Shown here: positions 17,022-26,477 of the stretch, piece by piece | Layout: each line of letters starts with the position of its first letter | Numbering within the stretch: the stretch's first letter is position 1 | Assembly (NCBI GenBank): GCA_002353275.1 | Contig: DEJH01000021.1 | Location: 1 to 54,615 of the forward strand | DNA length: 54,615 nt | Direction: 5' to 3' | DNA from: Caryophanales bacterium UBA2753 | GTDB lineage: Bacteria > Bacillota_I > Bacilli_A > RFN20 > CAG-826 | Made by a program: the position numbers and the translations under genes | The notes under the pieces: generated by a model | Database searches by the model: none | What the model was told of the DNA's origin: nothing | What the model saw: the letters and a program-made list of their open reading frames with translations, nothing else

Positions 17022-17636
17022 TCAGCAGTCCCAAGTAAGGCTCAGGCTCTCGATGTACAAATTGGTTTCCGGCGAATCATACATGGAGTAGAGACTTACA
17101 TTGACTTCAACCACGGTTCCGTCGGTAGGCCCTTTGTCCCATTCGAGGTGCGCGGTGCCGTTCCCATCCCCGTCGAGTTCGAAAGAGGAGTGCCAATACC
17201 CGACCTGGTTTCTGTCGCCGTCGAGCAGAGTGATACTGTACTCGTCCTCCGTGTCCACGTCGTTTTCGACGCCCATGTCGATCGCGAAATGGGTGAGGTT
17301 GTTTATTCCGATCATCAGGGAGTAGCCGCAATCCCCTAAAAACGGTTCCGCTCTCACGAACCTTCCGGACTGCCCGAAGGTGAGCTCCATGGACTCCGGC
17401 GCGACCGTTGTGTGGATGGGGTCGGATACGCCGGTTGTGACATTAACGTCTTGAGGACCCGGCCCGGACTCGAACTGGTCTCCGGTGGCGGCGTCGAAGG
17501 TGAAGCTATGCCCAGTTGGATCTGCTTTTACCGCAAATGTATCTAATTGATTTGCTCCGCCTACAACTAAAACGGTAACGCCAACTGTGCAAGCTAACAC
17601 TCCCATTGAGGCCAATAATAATGCTTTTTTCTTCAT
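17022..17636 (-). CDS. Secreted protein of unknown function, AT-rich signal peptide joined to GC-rich mature domain (cassette 2)
   Basis: A 204-residue exported protein. I start it at the ATG at 17636, which follows AAAGGAGT with normal spacing and begins the signal peptide shared with cassette 1; a longer frame to 17735 lies in the copied leader. The mature part differs from cassette 1 in sequence but has the same plan: an opening SFTFDAATG strand, a middle LTHFAIDMGV strand and a C-terminus IESLSLTWDC ending on cysteine. It also contains Asp/Gly-rich loops (FELDGDGNG) that could bind a metal. The mature-domain DNA is GC-rich, with long spurious ORFs in other frames, unlike all surrounding genes. 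Both proteins are probably divergent members of one family. Function unknown. Confidence 0.75.
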   Translation of the reverse strand: MKKKALLLASMGVLACTVGVTVLVVGGANQLDTFAVKADPTGHSFTFDAATGDQFESGPGPQDVNVTTGVSDPIHTTVAPESMELTFGQSGRFVRAEPFLGDCGYSLMIGINNLTHFAIDMGVENDVDTEDEYSITLLDGDRNQVGYWHSSFELDGDGNGTAHLEWDKGPTDGTVVEVNVSLYSMYDSPETNLYIESLSLTWDC

Positions 17637-17873
17637 ATTTTCTTTAAACTCCTTTAAACAAAATAATCGATTAATTTCTTTTATTTTATAAGAGGAGAAA
17701 AGAGGGGACAAGCACTTTGTGCTATAGAGTTCCACTTTTATTTTTTATACTTAACTCTATACATTGCATTGGTTTTTGATTGAAATGTTTACAAGTCTCG
17801 CGATATTTTTCGATTTTGTTCTTAAATATAATAAAAGGATATACATAATGTATATCCTTAACCTACTTTTTTG
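17513..17873. repeat. Long direct repeat, copy 2 (leader, promoter and signal peptide)
   Basis: About 361 bp matching 16331-16705. Its outer end abuts the 3' end of the tRNA-Thr gene (17872-17945), and its inner end is the signal-peptide/cargo joint. The homology between copies stops at the tRNA terminus, which points to a duplication event using DNA next to the tRNA. Confidence 0.85.
17835..17859 (-). terminator. Terminator of tRNA-Thr
   Basis: AAGGATATACAT and ATGTATATCCTT form a 12-bp stem with a 1-base centre (in practice a 3-5 base loop), followed by TTTATT on the minus strand, 12 bp after the tRNA CCA end. It is palindromic and so could also act on the other strand. Confidence 0.65.
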
Positions 17874-17945
17874 GTGCCTCCTGCCAGAATCGAACTAGCA
17901 ATAGATCCTTACCATGGATCCGTTATACCACTTAACTAAGGAGGC
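17872..17945 (-). tRNA. tRNA-Thr (anticodon GGT)
   Basis: A complete cloverleaf on the minus strand: acceptor GCCTCCT/AGGAGGC, D arm GTTA/TAAC, anticodon stem GATCC/GGATC with loop ATGGTAA (anticodon GGT), T arm GCTAG/CTGGC with loop TTCGATT. The 3' CCA is encoded. It is flanked by the secreted-protein cassettes on its 3' side. Confidence 0.95.
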
Positions 17946-17971
17946 ATAAGTTGATTTAATCAACGCTATTG

Positions 17972-18000
17972 ATTATAAAGGACACTACTATTTTTAACAA
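17972..18000 (-). promoter_or_regulatory. Promoter of tRNA-Thr
   Basis: Minus-strand TTGTTA (17995-18000) and TATAAT (17972-17977) are spaced by 17 bp. Between it and the tRNA is a 7-bp inverted repeat, GTTGATT/AATCAAC (17950-17964). Confidence 0.75.
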
Positions 18001-18008
18001 GTAATAAA

Positions 18009-20426
18009 TTATTCTTTTTTGAGTGAGAGAATAAAGTTATAAACGATTGTGGCGGCATTCTCTAATTCAGAACGACTTAAATATCCCTCTTTAAGAGCTT
18101 TCTTGATATCTTTAATGTCATCTTTACTACCAGGCATACAGATGTTATTTCCATTTTTTAAGTTTCTAGAGGCATAGGCTGCTGGATAGACATTTCCTTT
18201 TTTATAAACTTGTCCACTTTTAATCCAGTCAGTCATGATTAATCCATCATATCCCCATTCAGTTCTTAAGATATCTAAGATTAATCCACGATGTTCTGCT
18301 GCGTGAATTCCATCAATAAGGTTATACGCAGTCATTATTGATTTAGGATTAGACCATTTAATCGCTTTATAAAAAGCTGGAAGATAAATTTCTCTAATCG
18401 CTTTTTCGGAAACAATAGAGTTGTTATTGATACGGTTAGTTTCTAAATTATTACAAGCGAAATGTTTAATGGTAACTGCTTTATGTGGGTTTTCTTGAAC
18501 AGCGTTAATGATGTTAGAGGCACTAAAGGCACTCACTAAAGGATCTTCGGAAAAATATTCAAAATTACGTCCACATAACAAATGACGATGAATATTAATT
18601 CCAGGAGCGAGCCACACATCAACATTATAGATTTCCATCTCTTCTTTTACTAACCTACCACAAGTTGATTGAACCGTAGAAGAAAATGACTGAGCTAAAG
18701 CAGTTGCTATTGGGATAGCGGTTGCCCCTTGAATAATATGACTTCCCTTTTTATTTTTATTTCTTTCATAACTTAATAAATATGGAAGAGGAGCGGGTAA
18801 ATATTTCTCAAGCGTGTACCAAATTGAATCTCCAGTAATTGGGAATTCACCTTTATCGTTAACAATATATTCTTCAGTGAGTCTAAGTCCAGCAGGGCCA
18901 TCTACCATATTAATCGCATATTCTAAAGAAGGGATTCTTAAGGTTGTTTCTCCTGCTCCTCCATTTACTAAAGAACAAGATTGACCAATTAAACCATTAA
19001 CCCCAGTTTTATAATCCCCTAAACAAAGAAGAATTAATTCATCATCTTTTAAAGAAGATATATATTCAGGTATCTCAATATTTTTAACCATGTAATCTAT
19101 TGATTCGGTTGAGAAGATATATGGATCAATTTCCACTATTTTAATTCCTTTTTCTATTTTTACTTCTTCTCTATCAATGACTAAATCTGAGAAATCAGGT
19201 TTATCAAAAACATTTCTTACTTGTTTTAAGATCACACTTTTACTTAAAGAAAGAACAACAGCTTCTTTTAACGAATCACTACTATTACCAAAATAGACGT
19301 GATAATTACCTTTATTAAGCATATAAGCTTGTTCTTCTATTGAATAAAGAGGAAATTCTCTTAATGAGAAATTTAATTCAAGAATTTCACTTTCTTTTTC
19401 TTTGATTTCATTACTCTTTTTAAAGGCCACTAATTCGAGTTTTGGGCGTGGAGAAGGAGCGGAAATATAGACTTGAATTACTTCTTTTCCAGAAAGATTA
19501 CCAACGTTAGTGACTTTAACCTTCAAAGATACTTTATCACCTTCGACTTTATATTCTAATAATTGAGAGGTAAATTCAGTGTAAGATAAGCCAAATCCGA
19601 ATGGAAAAATTGGTTTAATATTTTTAGAAGAGAAATATCGATATCCGACATAACTTCCTTCTAAATATTTTGTTTCATCTTCACTTATTGGAGTAGAGAT
19701 ATATGGATAATCTTTAATATAAGCGTAAGTATCAGTTAATTTTCCACTTGGATTAATTTTTCCTAAAACGATATCCACTAAAACGTCAGAAGTAACTGAA
19801 CCGAGTTGAGAAAGCAAAAGAATATTTTTCACATCCTTTATTTTCTCTAAATCAATGATATTAGGAGTGTTAAGTACTAATAAGAATTTTTCATAATTAT
19901 CATTAAGATAATGGATGTCTCTGACTTCAGTATCGCTAAGATAGACGTCTCCTTTTTCAAGTCGGCGATCACTATTTTCTCCTCCGTTACGTGAAAGAAC
20001 ATAAATGGCGACTTTTTTATCTCCATTAATTGCAAAATTATATTCAGGTTCTAATATTTCTTTTCCAAGAGCATAGCTAGGGGCCATTGTTTTATGTTTT
20101 TTGGCTTCTTTTTTTATTTCTTTAACGAAATCTTTTTCATTTTTCTCTCTAATTTCGTCATATTGATCTAGCCAACTAGTTGAATCGATTTTAAAACCAG
20201 CGTTAATAAACGCCTCTTCAATTGTTGGTTTATATCTAGTGTTAACTGCCCCACTTCCTGTTCCACCTATAACAGTGTGTCTAACTCCATTACCGATTAA
20301 AGTAACATTAGTTACTTCTTTAAGTGGAAAAGAATTATCTTTTTTAAGAAATAGAGTACATTCTCCTGCTACTTTTCGTAATTCGTTGATGTGATTAATT
20401 TCATGAGGCAGTAACTCTTTATTCAT
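18009..20426 (-). CDS. Glycoside hydrolase family 3 enzyme with permuted domain order
   Basis: An 805-residue GH3 protein whose halves are in reverse order compared with common GH3 beta-glucosidases. The alpha/beta sandwich (GH3_C, about 10-280, with VAGECTLFLKKDNSFPL and LPLAYIKDYPY-like elements) and a fibronectin III-like domain (about 290-385, KVTNVGNLSGKEVIQVYI) come first. The TIM-barrel domain (about 440-805) follows, with VDGPAGLRLT, WLAPGINIHRHLLCGRNFEY, VTIKHFACNN and the nucleophile Asp in LIMTDW (near 733). This arrangement is known from some gut Firmicutes enzymes such as a Ruminococcus albus beta-glucosidase. There is no signal peptide, so it is cytoplasmic and probably acts on imported beta-glucosides or related glycans. 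It overlaps rimO by 8 bp. Confidence 0.88.
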   Translation of the reverse strand: MNKELLPHEINHINELRKVAGECTLFLKKDNSFPLKEVTNVTLIGNGVRHTVIGGTGSGAVNTRYKPTIEEAFINAGFKIDSTSWLDQYDEIREKNEKDFVKEIKKEAKKHKTMAPSYALGKEILEPEYNFAINGDKKVAIYVLSRNGGENSDRRLEKGDVYLSDTEVRDIHYLNDNYEKFLLVLNTPNIIDLEKIKDVKNILLLSQLGSVTSDVLVDIVLGKINPSGKLTDTYAYIKDYPYISTPISEDETKYLEGSYVGYRYFSSKNIKPIFPFGFGLSYTEFTSQLLEYKVEGDKVSLKVKVTNVGNLSGKEVIQVYISAPSPRPKLELVAFKKSNEIKEKESEILELNFSLREFPLYSIEEQAYMLNKGNYHVYFGNSSDSLKEAVVLSLSKSVILKQVRNVFDKPDFSDLVIDREEVKIEKGIKIVEIDPYIFSTESIDYMVKNIEIPEYISSLKDDELILLCLGDYKTGVNGLIGQSCSLVNGGAGETTLRIPSLEYAINMVDGPAGLRLTEEYIVNDKGEFPITGDSIWYTLEKYLPAPLPYLLSYERNKNKKGSHIIQGATAIPIATALAQSFSSTVQSTCGRLVKEEMEIYNVDVWLAPGINIHRHLLCGRNFEYFSEDPLVSAFSASNIINAVQENPHKAVTIKHFACNNLETNRINNNSIVSEKAIREIYLPAFYKAIKWSNPKSIMTAYNLIDGIHAAEHRGLILDILRTEWGYDGLIMTDWIKSGQVYKKGNVYPAAYASRNLKNGNNICMPGSKDDIKDIKKALKEGYLSRSELENAATIVYNFILSLKKE

Positions 20427-21711
20427 CTTCTTCTCCCATTAAATCATAGACAAATGCGCCTGTTATTTTGACATAAACCATTTCTCCATTATGGAGTTCT
20501 TTTTTACTAGTGAAATATATTTTTCCATCAACATCATCTGGAGCGTTCCAATAGGAACGAAGAAGATAATTGCCATGGTCATCTTTTCCAATAACCATTC
20601 CTCTCATCACTTCTCCGATATGTTTTTTGTTTAATGAATAGGAAATCTTTTGTTGCGCTTTCATTACTTTCGCTAATCTTTTCTTTTTAATTTCTTCATC
20701 GATTTGATTAGGGAAAGAAGCACTTGGTGTTCCTTCTTCTTGAGAATAAGTGAAGGCTCCTAAATGATCAAATTTCACTTCGTTCATAAAAGAGATGAGA
20801 TTATTAACATCTTCTTCTTTTTCTCCAGGAAAACCGACCATCACGGTCGTTCTTAATATCGCGTTAGGAACTTTCTCTCTAATTTTATTAAATAAAGAGA
20901 TTAAGAATTTCTTATCTCCTCGACGAAACATATCTTTTAAGATATGGTCCTCACTATGTTGAATAGGAACATCAAAATAAGGAGTTAATTTCTTTTCTTT
21001 TCCAATGAGTTCGATTAATTCATCACTGATTTCATCAGGATATAAATATAAAAGACGGATATATTCAAATTGTTCAATTTTTAATAGTTCTTTAAGAAGA
21101 TCGACAATATTCTTCTTTTCTTTTAAATCGATTCCGTATTTAGTGGTGTCTTGTTCTAAAACAATAATTTCTTTTATTCCAGCTTCAGCGAGTTCTTTTG
21201 CTTCTTTAATGATTTGATCAAATGGGCGAGAAACAAAATGTCCTCTAATTAAAGGAATCGCACAATAAGAGCAGCGATTATCACATCCATCTCCAATCTT
21301 TAAATAAGCGGAATATGGACCAGTAGATACAATACGATATTCATCATCCACTCCGATAGATTTATCAATCTCTTTATCTAAAAGATAAAGTTTTTCATTA
21401 AAATGAGAATATTCTCTTATTGGAATATATAAATCAACTTCAGGGATTTCTTTTTTGAGTTCTTCTAAATATCGTTCTGCTAAACAACCCGTTACAACAA
21501 CTTTTTTCCCATATTGAATCATTTCTAAAATGTTTTCAATCGATTCTTTTTTGCTGCTTTCAATAAAGCCACAAGTATTAATAACGATGACATCACTATC
21601 ACTTGGATCATTAGTGATTTCATAGCCGTTACGATCAAATAAACCAAGGATATTTTCACTATCAACACGGTTTTTCATACAACCAAGAGAAATGATTCCA
21701 ACTTTTTTCAT
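20419..21711 (-). CDS. rimO: Ribosomal protein S12 methylthiotransferase RimO
   Basis: A 430-residue radical-SAM methylthiotransferase. The N-terminal UPF0004 domain has three cysteines (Cys11 in SLGCMKN, INTCGF, VTGCLAE) for one Fe-S cluster. The radical SAM motif CDNRCSYCAIP (near 142) holds the second, and a TRAM domain closes the protein. VGIISLGCMKNRVDSENI and GDGCDNRCSYCAIPLIRG favour RimO over MiaB. It methylthiolates the conserved aspartate of ribosomal protein S12. It starts at TAATG, overlapping the stop of the ABC gene upstream. Confidence 0.93.
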   Translation of the reverse strand: MKKVGIISLGCMKNRVDSENILGLFDRNGYEITNDPSDSDVIVINTCGFIESSKKESIENILEMIQYGKKVVVTGCLAERYLEELKKEIPEVDLYIPIREYSHFNEKLYLLDKEIDKSIGVDDEYRIVSTGPYSAYLKIGDGCDNRCSYCAIPLIRGHFVSRPFDQIIKEAKELAEAGIKEIIVLEQDTTKYGIDLKEKKNIVDLLKELLKIEQFEYIRLLYLYPDEISDELIELIGKEKKLTPYFDVPIQHSEDHILKDMFRRGDKKFLISLFNKIREKVPNAILRTTVMVGFPGEKEEDVNNLISFMNEVKFDHLGAFTYSQEEGTPSASFPNQIDEEIKKKRLAKVMKAQQKISYSLNKKHIGEVMRGMVIGKDDHGNYLLRSYWNAPDDVDGKIYFTSKKELHNGEMVYVKITGAFVYDLMGEEDE

Positions 21712-24700
21712 TATTCACTCCTTAAAGCGATAACTGGATCTTGTTTAGAGGCACTTAATGATGGAATAAGTCCACTTAAGATTGATAAGGTAACTGAAAT
21801 AGCAATCATCATTAAAGCGTAATACCAAGGTAAAGCGCAGATTCGAGCAATACCAAATCCTTTAACGATAATATTAATGATGATTTGTAAAACATAGGTA
21901 ATCGCAATACCTAAAACTCCACTAGCTAATCCAGTCATTAAGTTTTCAGCAATAAATAAGCGAGAAACGTCTTTCTTTCTTCCACCTAAAGAACGAATAA
22001 CGCCAATTTCTTTTACTCTTTCCATAACGGAGATATAAGTGATAACCGCAATCATAAAGCAAGAGACCACTAATGAAAGAGAAGTAAAGGCAATTAAAGC
22101 TGCACTAATTGTTGTTACTAAAGTAGAGATAACCGCAACAATCATACTGATTGTGTCTGTAACAGTAATTTCACTTCTTTGACTACGATCAACTCTTTGT
22201 CCGTTAATCTTTAATACTTTATTCGCATTCCAATCATTAAGATAAGAAACAACATTATCTTTTTGTTTGAAATCTTTTGGATAGATTGAAATTGATTGAG
22301 GGAAAGCATCAAATGAATATTCCTTGCTTTCTTCATCTTGATTAATCTTTAATCCAGATAAGGCTCTTAGGTGGAGCATATCAGTATCTAGATTATCTTT
22401 TCCACCAGATAAGAAAGAAGCAAAAATCGATAAGATAGTTGAACTACTATCTCCATTTAATGAAGAAGCAAAACCATCTTTATCATAAATAATTCCATGT
22501 CCTTCTCCATCATCATTAGTGTAATCATCATATTTAAATTTAACATAAGCGTTAAAGGAAGAGACTTTATAGTTTTCATCTTTAACATGAGTTTCAAAAG
22601 CTTTATTGATTTCACTCTTTTTAGCTTGAGACATATATTTATCAGTGAATTCTTTGGAGAAATATACTCCGCGAGAAAGAGAACCAAAATTAGTGGTACT
22701 CTTCGCTCTTAAAACACCAGTGACTTTAACTTTTGCCCCACCAACAGATTCTGGGTTTAAATACATCTCACTAGTTTGATCAATGATTGAATTGTAATAA
22801 AAATCAGGAGTGAGAGATTCAATTTCAGTAGTTTGTCCACTTAATTGAATTGGGATATTAAATGAACCGAGCGGAAAAGATAATACCGCATTAGTTTTAT
22901 ATGTATAAGTAGTAATTCCTCCACTTTCGGAAGAAGTTTTATCACTACTAGAATCAGTTAAAGAGAAGTGGCTTCCTTGATAATCGATTTCCCATTTACC
23001 ATCCGCGAAACTTCCATTTTCTGGATCAGGAGAAGGTTCGCTACGATTAAACATCGCAGGCATAGACATCACGATGTTGAAATTATTATCAAGCATTAAA
23101 ACAGTGCCGTTCATGCTATCGGAAGAATTCACATAATTAAGATTAACAATGATTAAGTTATTACCAAATCTACCAGTTAAAGCAATGCTCGTTTCTCTAT
23201 GAGAAACAAAATCAGGATTTGGCTTATAAATGGCGTCATGAGGATAATAATAGAATTCATGACCTAATAAATCTTCATAAGTGAAAGTTCTTTCATAAGG
23301 ATATTCTTCATCAAGATGCGCGATCTTTTCTTCTAGTTCCGCGATTTCTTTAGAGTGATCACCACTCTGTCTTTTAAGTTCTTCAATCTTCTTTTCATAT
23401 TCGTTTTGCTTAACAGCTTTTTTCGCAATATTTAAGAATTCGTCTTGTGGGTAATACCCCATTTGCGCAAGCACTAAATCGGTTAAGGTTGTTTTATCAT
23501 CGACGACAAGCATTAATTCATTAGCGTTTTCTGGATATTTAGAATTACCGATTAAGTCATATTGAGAAAGGATGTATTCTTTATTTCCTGGAACTTGTTT
23601 CATGAAGCTAGTGAATAAATCGACAAATTGAGCGTATTCACTAAAGCCGTCAACAGTCATTAAAGTTTTAATATATTGTTGAGTTAAACCATTCATTGAA
23701 ATGATACGTTTATCGGTGCTATCTTTTTCTTTTTTAAAGGCGGTAAAGAAGTTATTAGAAGGATCGATAGCGTAATTCTTATCGACACTAGCGTAATAGC
23801 TTTCTGGCATTTGATTAAGATAATCGAGTAACATTTGATTGATATCATTAGTCTTAACGTTAGTGAAATCAGTGTATTTAGTTAATAAATAACTAATCAT
23901 TGAATCCATTCCCACTTTAGTGGTCGTATCAAATGTTGCGGCTTCTTTTTTGTCATTGCTAGAAAGTCCGGCGATTAAAGAAGTCATATCAACACTTTCT
24001 TCAGCGATTTGAATTGGATAAGAAGAAAGCATATCATTTTGCATATCATTGATATAATCAGTAACTCCACAAGAGACACCTAAAATAGTCGAAACACCAA
24101 TAATACCGATACTACCAGCGATTGCTACTAAGATTGTTCTTTTGGCTTTAGAAAGAAGATTACTCACCGATAAAGCAAAAGCGGTAAAGAAAGACATTGA
24201 TGATTGTCCTTTACCTTTAGTGGTAACTTCTTTTTCTTTTCTAGGAAGAGGAGTTTTAACGATAACCTTTTCTTCCTTTTCCTCTTTTTTATAATAGGTG
24301 AGTTTATTATCGACAATTCCTTCATTAGAGAAATAAGTGGTTTCTTTACGAGTGTATTCATCGATTTTATATTGAGTCTCATCTTCTTCGTTATATGGAG
24401 CAGAGTCAGAAATAATTTCTCCGTCTTTCATTCTCACAATACGAGTTGCGTATTGTTCCGCGAGTTCTGGGTTATGAGTAACCATGATTACGAGATGAGT
24501 TTTACTGACTTCTTTAAGAAGATCCATGATTTGAACTGAGGTCTCACTATCAAGGGCACCAGTAGGTTCATCGGCTAAAACGATTTCTGGATTATTAACA
24601 AGGGCACGAGCAATCGCTACTCTTTGCATTTGTCCACCAGAGAGTTGATTTGGTTTTTTGCGATATAACCCTTTTAATCCGACTTTATCTAAAGCTATTT

Positions 24701-25070
24701 CAGAGCGTCTCACTCTTTCTTCTTTAGAAATACCAGAAATTGTTAAAGCGAGTTCAACGTTTTTCAAAATCGATTGATGAGGAATTAAGTTATATGATTG
24801 GAAGACAAAACCGATTGAGTGATTTCGATAAGTATCCCAATCGTTATCTTTAAAGTTTTTAGTGCTTTTCCCTTGGATGATTAAATCGCCAGAATCATAA
24901 TGATCTAATCCTCCAGTAATGTTTAATAATGTGGTTTTACCACATCCGGAATGTCCGAGGATAGCGACAAATTCATTTTTACGGAATGATAAAGAAATAC
25001 CTTTTAAAGCGTGAACTGGCTCTTGATCTTTGAGCTGATAATCTTTTTTAATCTCGACTAGTTTTAACAT
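21711..25070 (-). CDS. Large MacB-like ABC protein, ATPase fused to FtsX-type permease
   Basis: An 1119-residue single-chain ABC protein. Residues 1-225 are an ATPase of the LolD/MacB class (Walker A GHSGCGKTT, signature LSGGQMQR, Walker B VLADEPTGALDS). A charged linker (about 235-290) leads to a first membrane helix near 310. A large extracytoplasmic domain follows (about 335-960), with coiled-coil character around 565-600. Three more helices form the FtsX domain, ending near VIRSLGGRKKDVSRLF. Such proteins drive extracellular or periplasm-side conformational work (export of peptides, lipoproteins or cell-wall enzymes) rather than classical transport. The fused format with an outside domain this long is common in Bacilli-related gut lineages. 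The substrate is unknown. Confidence 0.88.
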   Translation of the reverse strand: MLKLVEIKKDYQLKDQEPVHALKGISLSFRKNEFVAILGHSGCGKTTLLNITGGLDHYDSGDLIIQGKSTKNFKDNDWDTYRNHSIGFVFQSYNLIPHQSILKNVELALTISGISKEERVRRSEIALDKVGLKGLYRKKPNQLSGGQMQRVAIARALVNNPEIVLADEPTGALDSETSVQIMDLLKEVSKTHLVIMVTHNPELAEQYATRIVRMKDGEIISDSAPYNEEDETQYKIDEYTRKETTYFSNEGIVDNKLTYYKKEEKEEKVIVKTPLPRKEKEVTTKGKGQSSMSFFTAFALSVSNLLSKAKRTILVAIAGSIGIIGVSTILGVSCGVTDYINDMQNDMLSSYPIQIAEESVDMTSLIAGLSSNDKKEAATFDTTTKVGMDSMISYLLTKYTDFTNVKTNDINQMLLDYLNQMPESYYASVDKNYAIDPSNNFFTAFKKEKDSTDKRIISMNGLTQQYIKTLMTVDGFSEYAQFVDLFTSFMKQVPGNKEYILSQYDLIGNSKYPENANELMLVVDDKTTLTDLVLAQMGYYPQDEFLNIAKKAVKQNEYEKKIEELKRQSGDHSKEIAELEEKIAHLDEEYPYERTFTYEDLLGHEFYYYPHDAIYKPNPDFVSHRETSIALTGRFGNNLIIVNLNYVNSSDSMNGTVLMLDNNFNIVMSMPAMFNRSEPSPDPENGSFADGKWEIDYQGSHFSLTDSSSDKTSSESGGITTYTYKTNAVLSFPLGSFNIPIQLSGQTTEIESLTPDFYYNSIIDQTSEMYLNPESVGGAKVKVTGVLRAKSTTNFGSLSRGVYFSKEFTDKYMSQAKKSEINKAFETHVKDENYKVSSFNAYVKFKYDDYTNDDGEGHGIIYDKDGFASSLNGDSSSTILSIFASFLSGGKDNLDTDMLHLRALSGLKINQDEESKEYSFDAFPQSISIYPKDFKQKDNVVSYLNDWNANKVLKINGQRVDRSQRSEITVTDTISMIVAVISTLVTTISAALIAFTSLSLVVSCFMIAVITYISVMERVKEIGVIRSLGGRKKDVSRLFIAENLMTGLASGVLGIAITYVLQIIINIIVKGFGIARICALPWYYALMMIAISVTLSILSGLIPSLSASKQDPVIALRSE

Positions 25071-25162
25071 AAAATATATCCTCTATTTTCCGATTTGATT
25101 AATATGGTATATGTTTACAATTAATTTGTAAAAGGAAATGCATCAGAAATTTCAAAATTAAA

Positions 25163-25189
25163 AAAGCAAGCCTATATAAGACTTGCTTT
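25163..25189 (-). terminator. Terminator of the membrane-lipid operon
   Basis: AAAGCAAG and CTTGCTTT form an 8-bp stem, followed on the minus strand by a T run, 17 bp after the stop at 25207. Confidence 0.8.
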
Positions 25190-25206
25190 ATAAGAGAATA
25201 ACTCAA

Positions 25207-25659
25207 TTAATTATTTTTTAAATTTTCAATCGCTTTAAGAACGTCCGCTTTAGTGGGATGACCTTGTTCAATAATCCTACGATTAATTTTGAAATAGAAA
25301 TAAGTATAAATCACATCAATCCCTAAAAACATAAAGGCAGGGAGAAGGAAATATAAGGAGTTACTCACTAAATCAAAACGGTCTTTTTCCGCGCCTAAAA
25401 AGATTGCAAAACAAGATAATAAAGAGAAGGCGATAACCACAAAGCCAATGATTGGTAAAAATGAAGGTCCGCGGCGATATAATTGTTTTTCGAATTTTCT
25501 CAAAGTAGGATATTTGGGATTAGTCTCATCTATCTCTTGAGTGACAAAGCAATATAATCCTTTTTCGACGAGTGATATTTCTTTATATCCAAGCGCGTCA
25601 AAAATCTCTTTTCTTTCACGATATTGAGGGACAGTTAATTTAATTTTACGAGTAATCAT
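25207..25659 (-). CDS. Small membrane protein of unknown function
   Basis: A 150-residue protein with a soluble N-terminal part (1-68) and two membrane helices (about 70-92 and 103-125), ending in a short helical tail KADVLKAIENLKNN. The N-terminus MITRKIKLTVPQYRERKEIF looks like a cytoplasmic domain. I do not recognise a family. It is the last gene of the PAP2/GT2/acyltransferase operon, 2 bp after the acyltransferase, so a role in the same membrane-lipid process is plausible. Confidence 0.7.
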   Translation of the reverse strand: MITRKIKLTVPQYRERKEIFDALGYKEISLVEKGLYCFVTQEIDETNPKYPTLRKFEKQLYRRGPSFLPIIGFVVIAFSLLSCFAIFLGAEKDRFDLVSNSLYFLLPAFMFLGIDVIYTYFYFKINRRIIEQGHPTKADVLKAIENLKNN

Positions 25660-25661
25660 CG

Positions 25662-26474
25662 CTATTTATTCTCACTTTCATCGACTTTAATATATTTTAT
25701 ATATTCGTATTGGCTAACTTCTTCTGCTTTCTTTTGCATCGCCTTTAAACATTCAGAATGAAGATAGATTTTATTTTCATTCATTGATAAACCTTCTTTA
25801 GGGAAAATAGGCTCTAAAATATAGACGGTTTGTTTTGGCTTTTTAGAAAGTTTGCTCTTTCTCCAAGTGGTGACAGTAGGAAGAACAGGAGCGTTACATT
25901 TAGCAGGATAAGAAAAGGAACCATCTCTAAATGGTCTTACGTGAGTGTAATAAGGCCAAATATGAGCTTCAGGATAGATTAAGATATATTGTTTTTTGTG
26001 GTAATAATATTCCATTGCTTCTCCTAAGGCGACCATGTTTTTAATATCTCCTTTAAGAGGTAAAGGGAGATAACCTAAAGCACGTGTTAAATTTCTCACG
26101 ATTGGCATACTTAAGGAATCAGAATAACCAAGGATATTCACTCTTTTACCAAAGAAGAAAACTTGGGCCTGAAATTTAAAGACATCGCTAATCGCGACGT
26201 GATTTGAATAAATAAAAGCTCCACTACCATTTAGAAGTTTAAGATTTTTTCTTCCTTTAATTCTTATTCCGTGACAAACACAATATAATCCGATAATTGG
26301 TTTAGCGATTATGTGATAAAGAAATCCACTTAATATATTATTAAACCAGTTAGTTCTTTTATATTTATATCCTTCAGGAACAGAGGGACGAGATAAACCG
26401 AGCTCATTAAAATCATCACGTAATTCATCGTGATAATAACAGACTCTACTTTTAATAATCTCTTTGGAATTCAT
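25662..26474 (-). CDS. Lysophospholipid acyltransferase family protein (PlsC-like)
   Basis: A 270-residue acyltransferase. The catalytic HX4D motif is seen as NHVAISD (His92, Asp97), followed by LIYPEAHIWPYYTHVRPFRDG, which matches the EGTR-type motif III region with glutamate retained. A hydrophobic segment near 48-68 may anchor it. It transfers an acyl group to a lyso-lipid or glycolipid acceptor; the acceptor is unknown. The neighbouring GT2 and PAP2 genes suggest glycolipid or lipoteichoic-acid-related synthesis. The start ATG is 3 bp past the GT2 stop. Confidence 0.82.
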   Translation of the reverse strand: MNSKEIIKSRVCYYHDELRDDFNELGLSRPSVPEGYKYKRTNWFNNILSGFLYHIIAKPIIGLYCVCHGIRIKGRKNLKLLNGSGAFIYSNHVAISDVFKFQAQVFFFGKRVNILGYSDSLSMPIVRNLTRALGYLPLPLKGDIKNMVALGEAMEYYYHKKQYILIYPEAHIWPYYTHVRPFRDGSFSYPAKCNAPVLPTVTTWRKSKLSKKPKQTVYILEPIFPKEGLSMNENKIYLHSECLKAMQKKAEEVSQYEYIKYIKVDESENK

Positions 26475-26477
26475 AAT

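Noticed and set aside
16941..17339. Plus-strand and alternate-frame ORFs over cassette 2, and a 120-residue plus-strand ORF at 16002-16364 over cassette 1
   Set aside because: Both lie in GC-rich cargo DNA, where stop codons are rare in all frames; the minus-strand frames have ribosome sites, signal peptides and terminators and are the real genes.
17636..17735. Longer start for the cassette 2 protein, adding 33 residues
   Set aside because: The extension lies in the duplicated 5' leader and the internal ATG has the ribosome site and begins the shared signal peptide.
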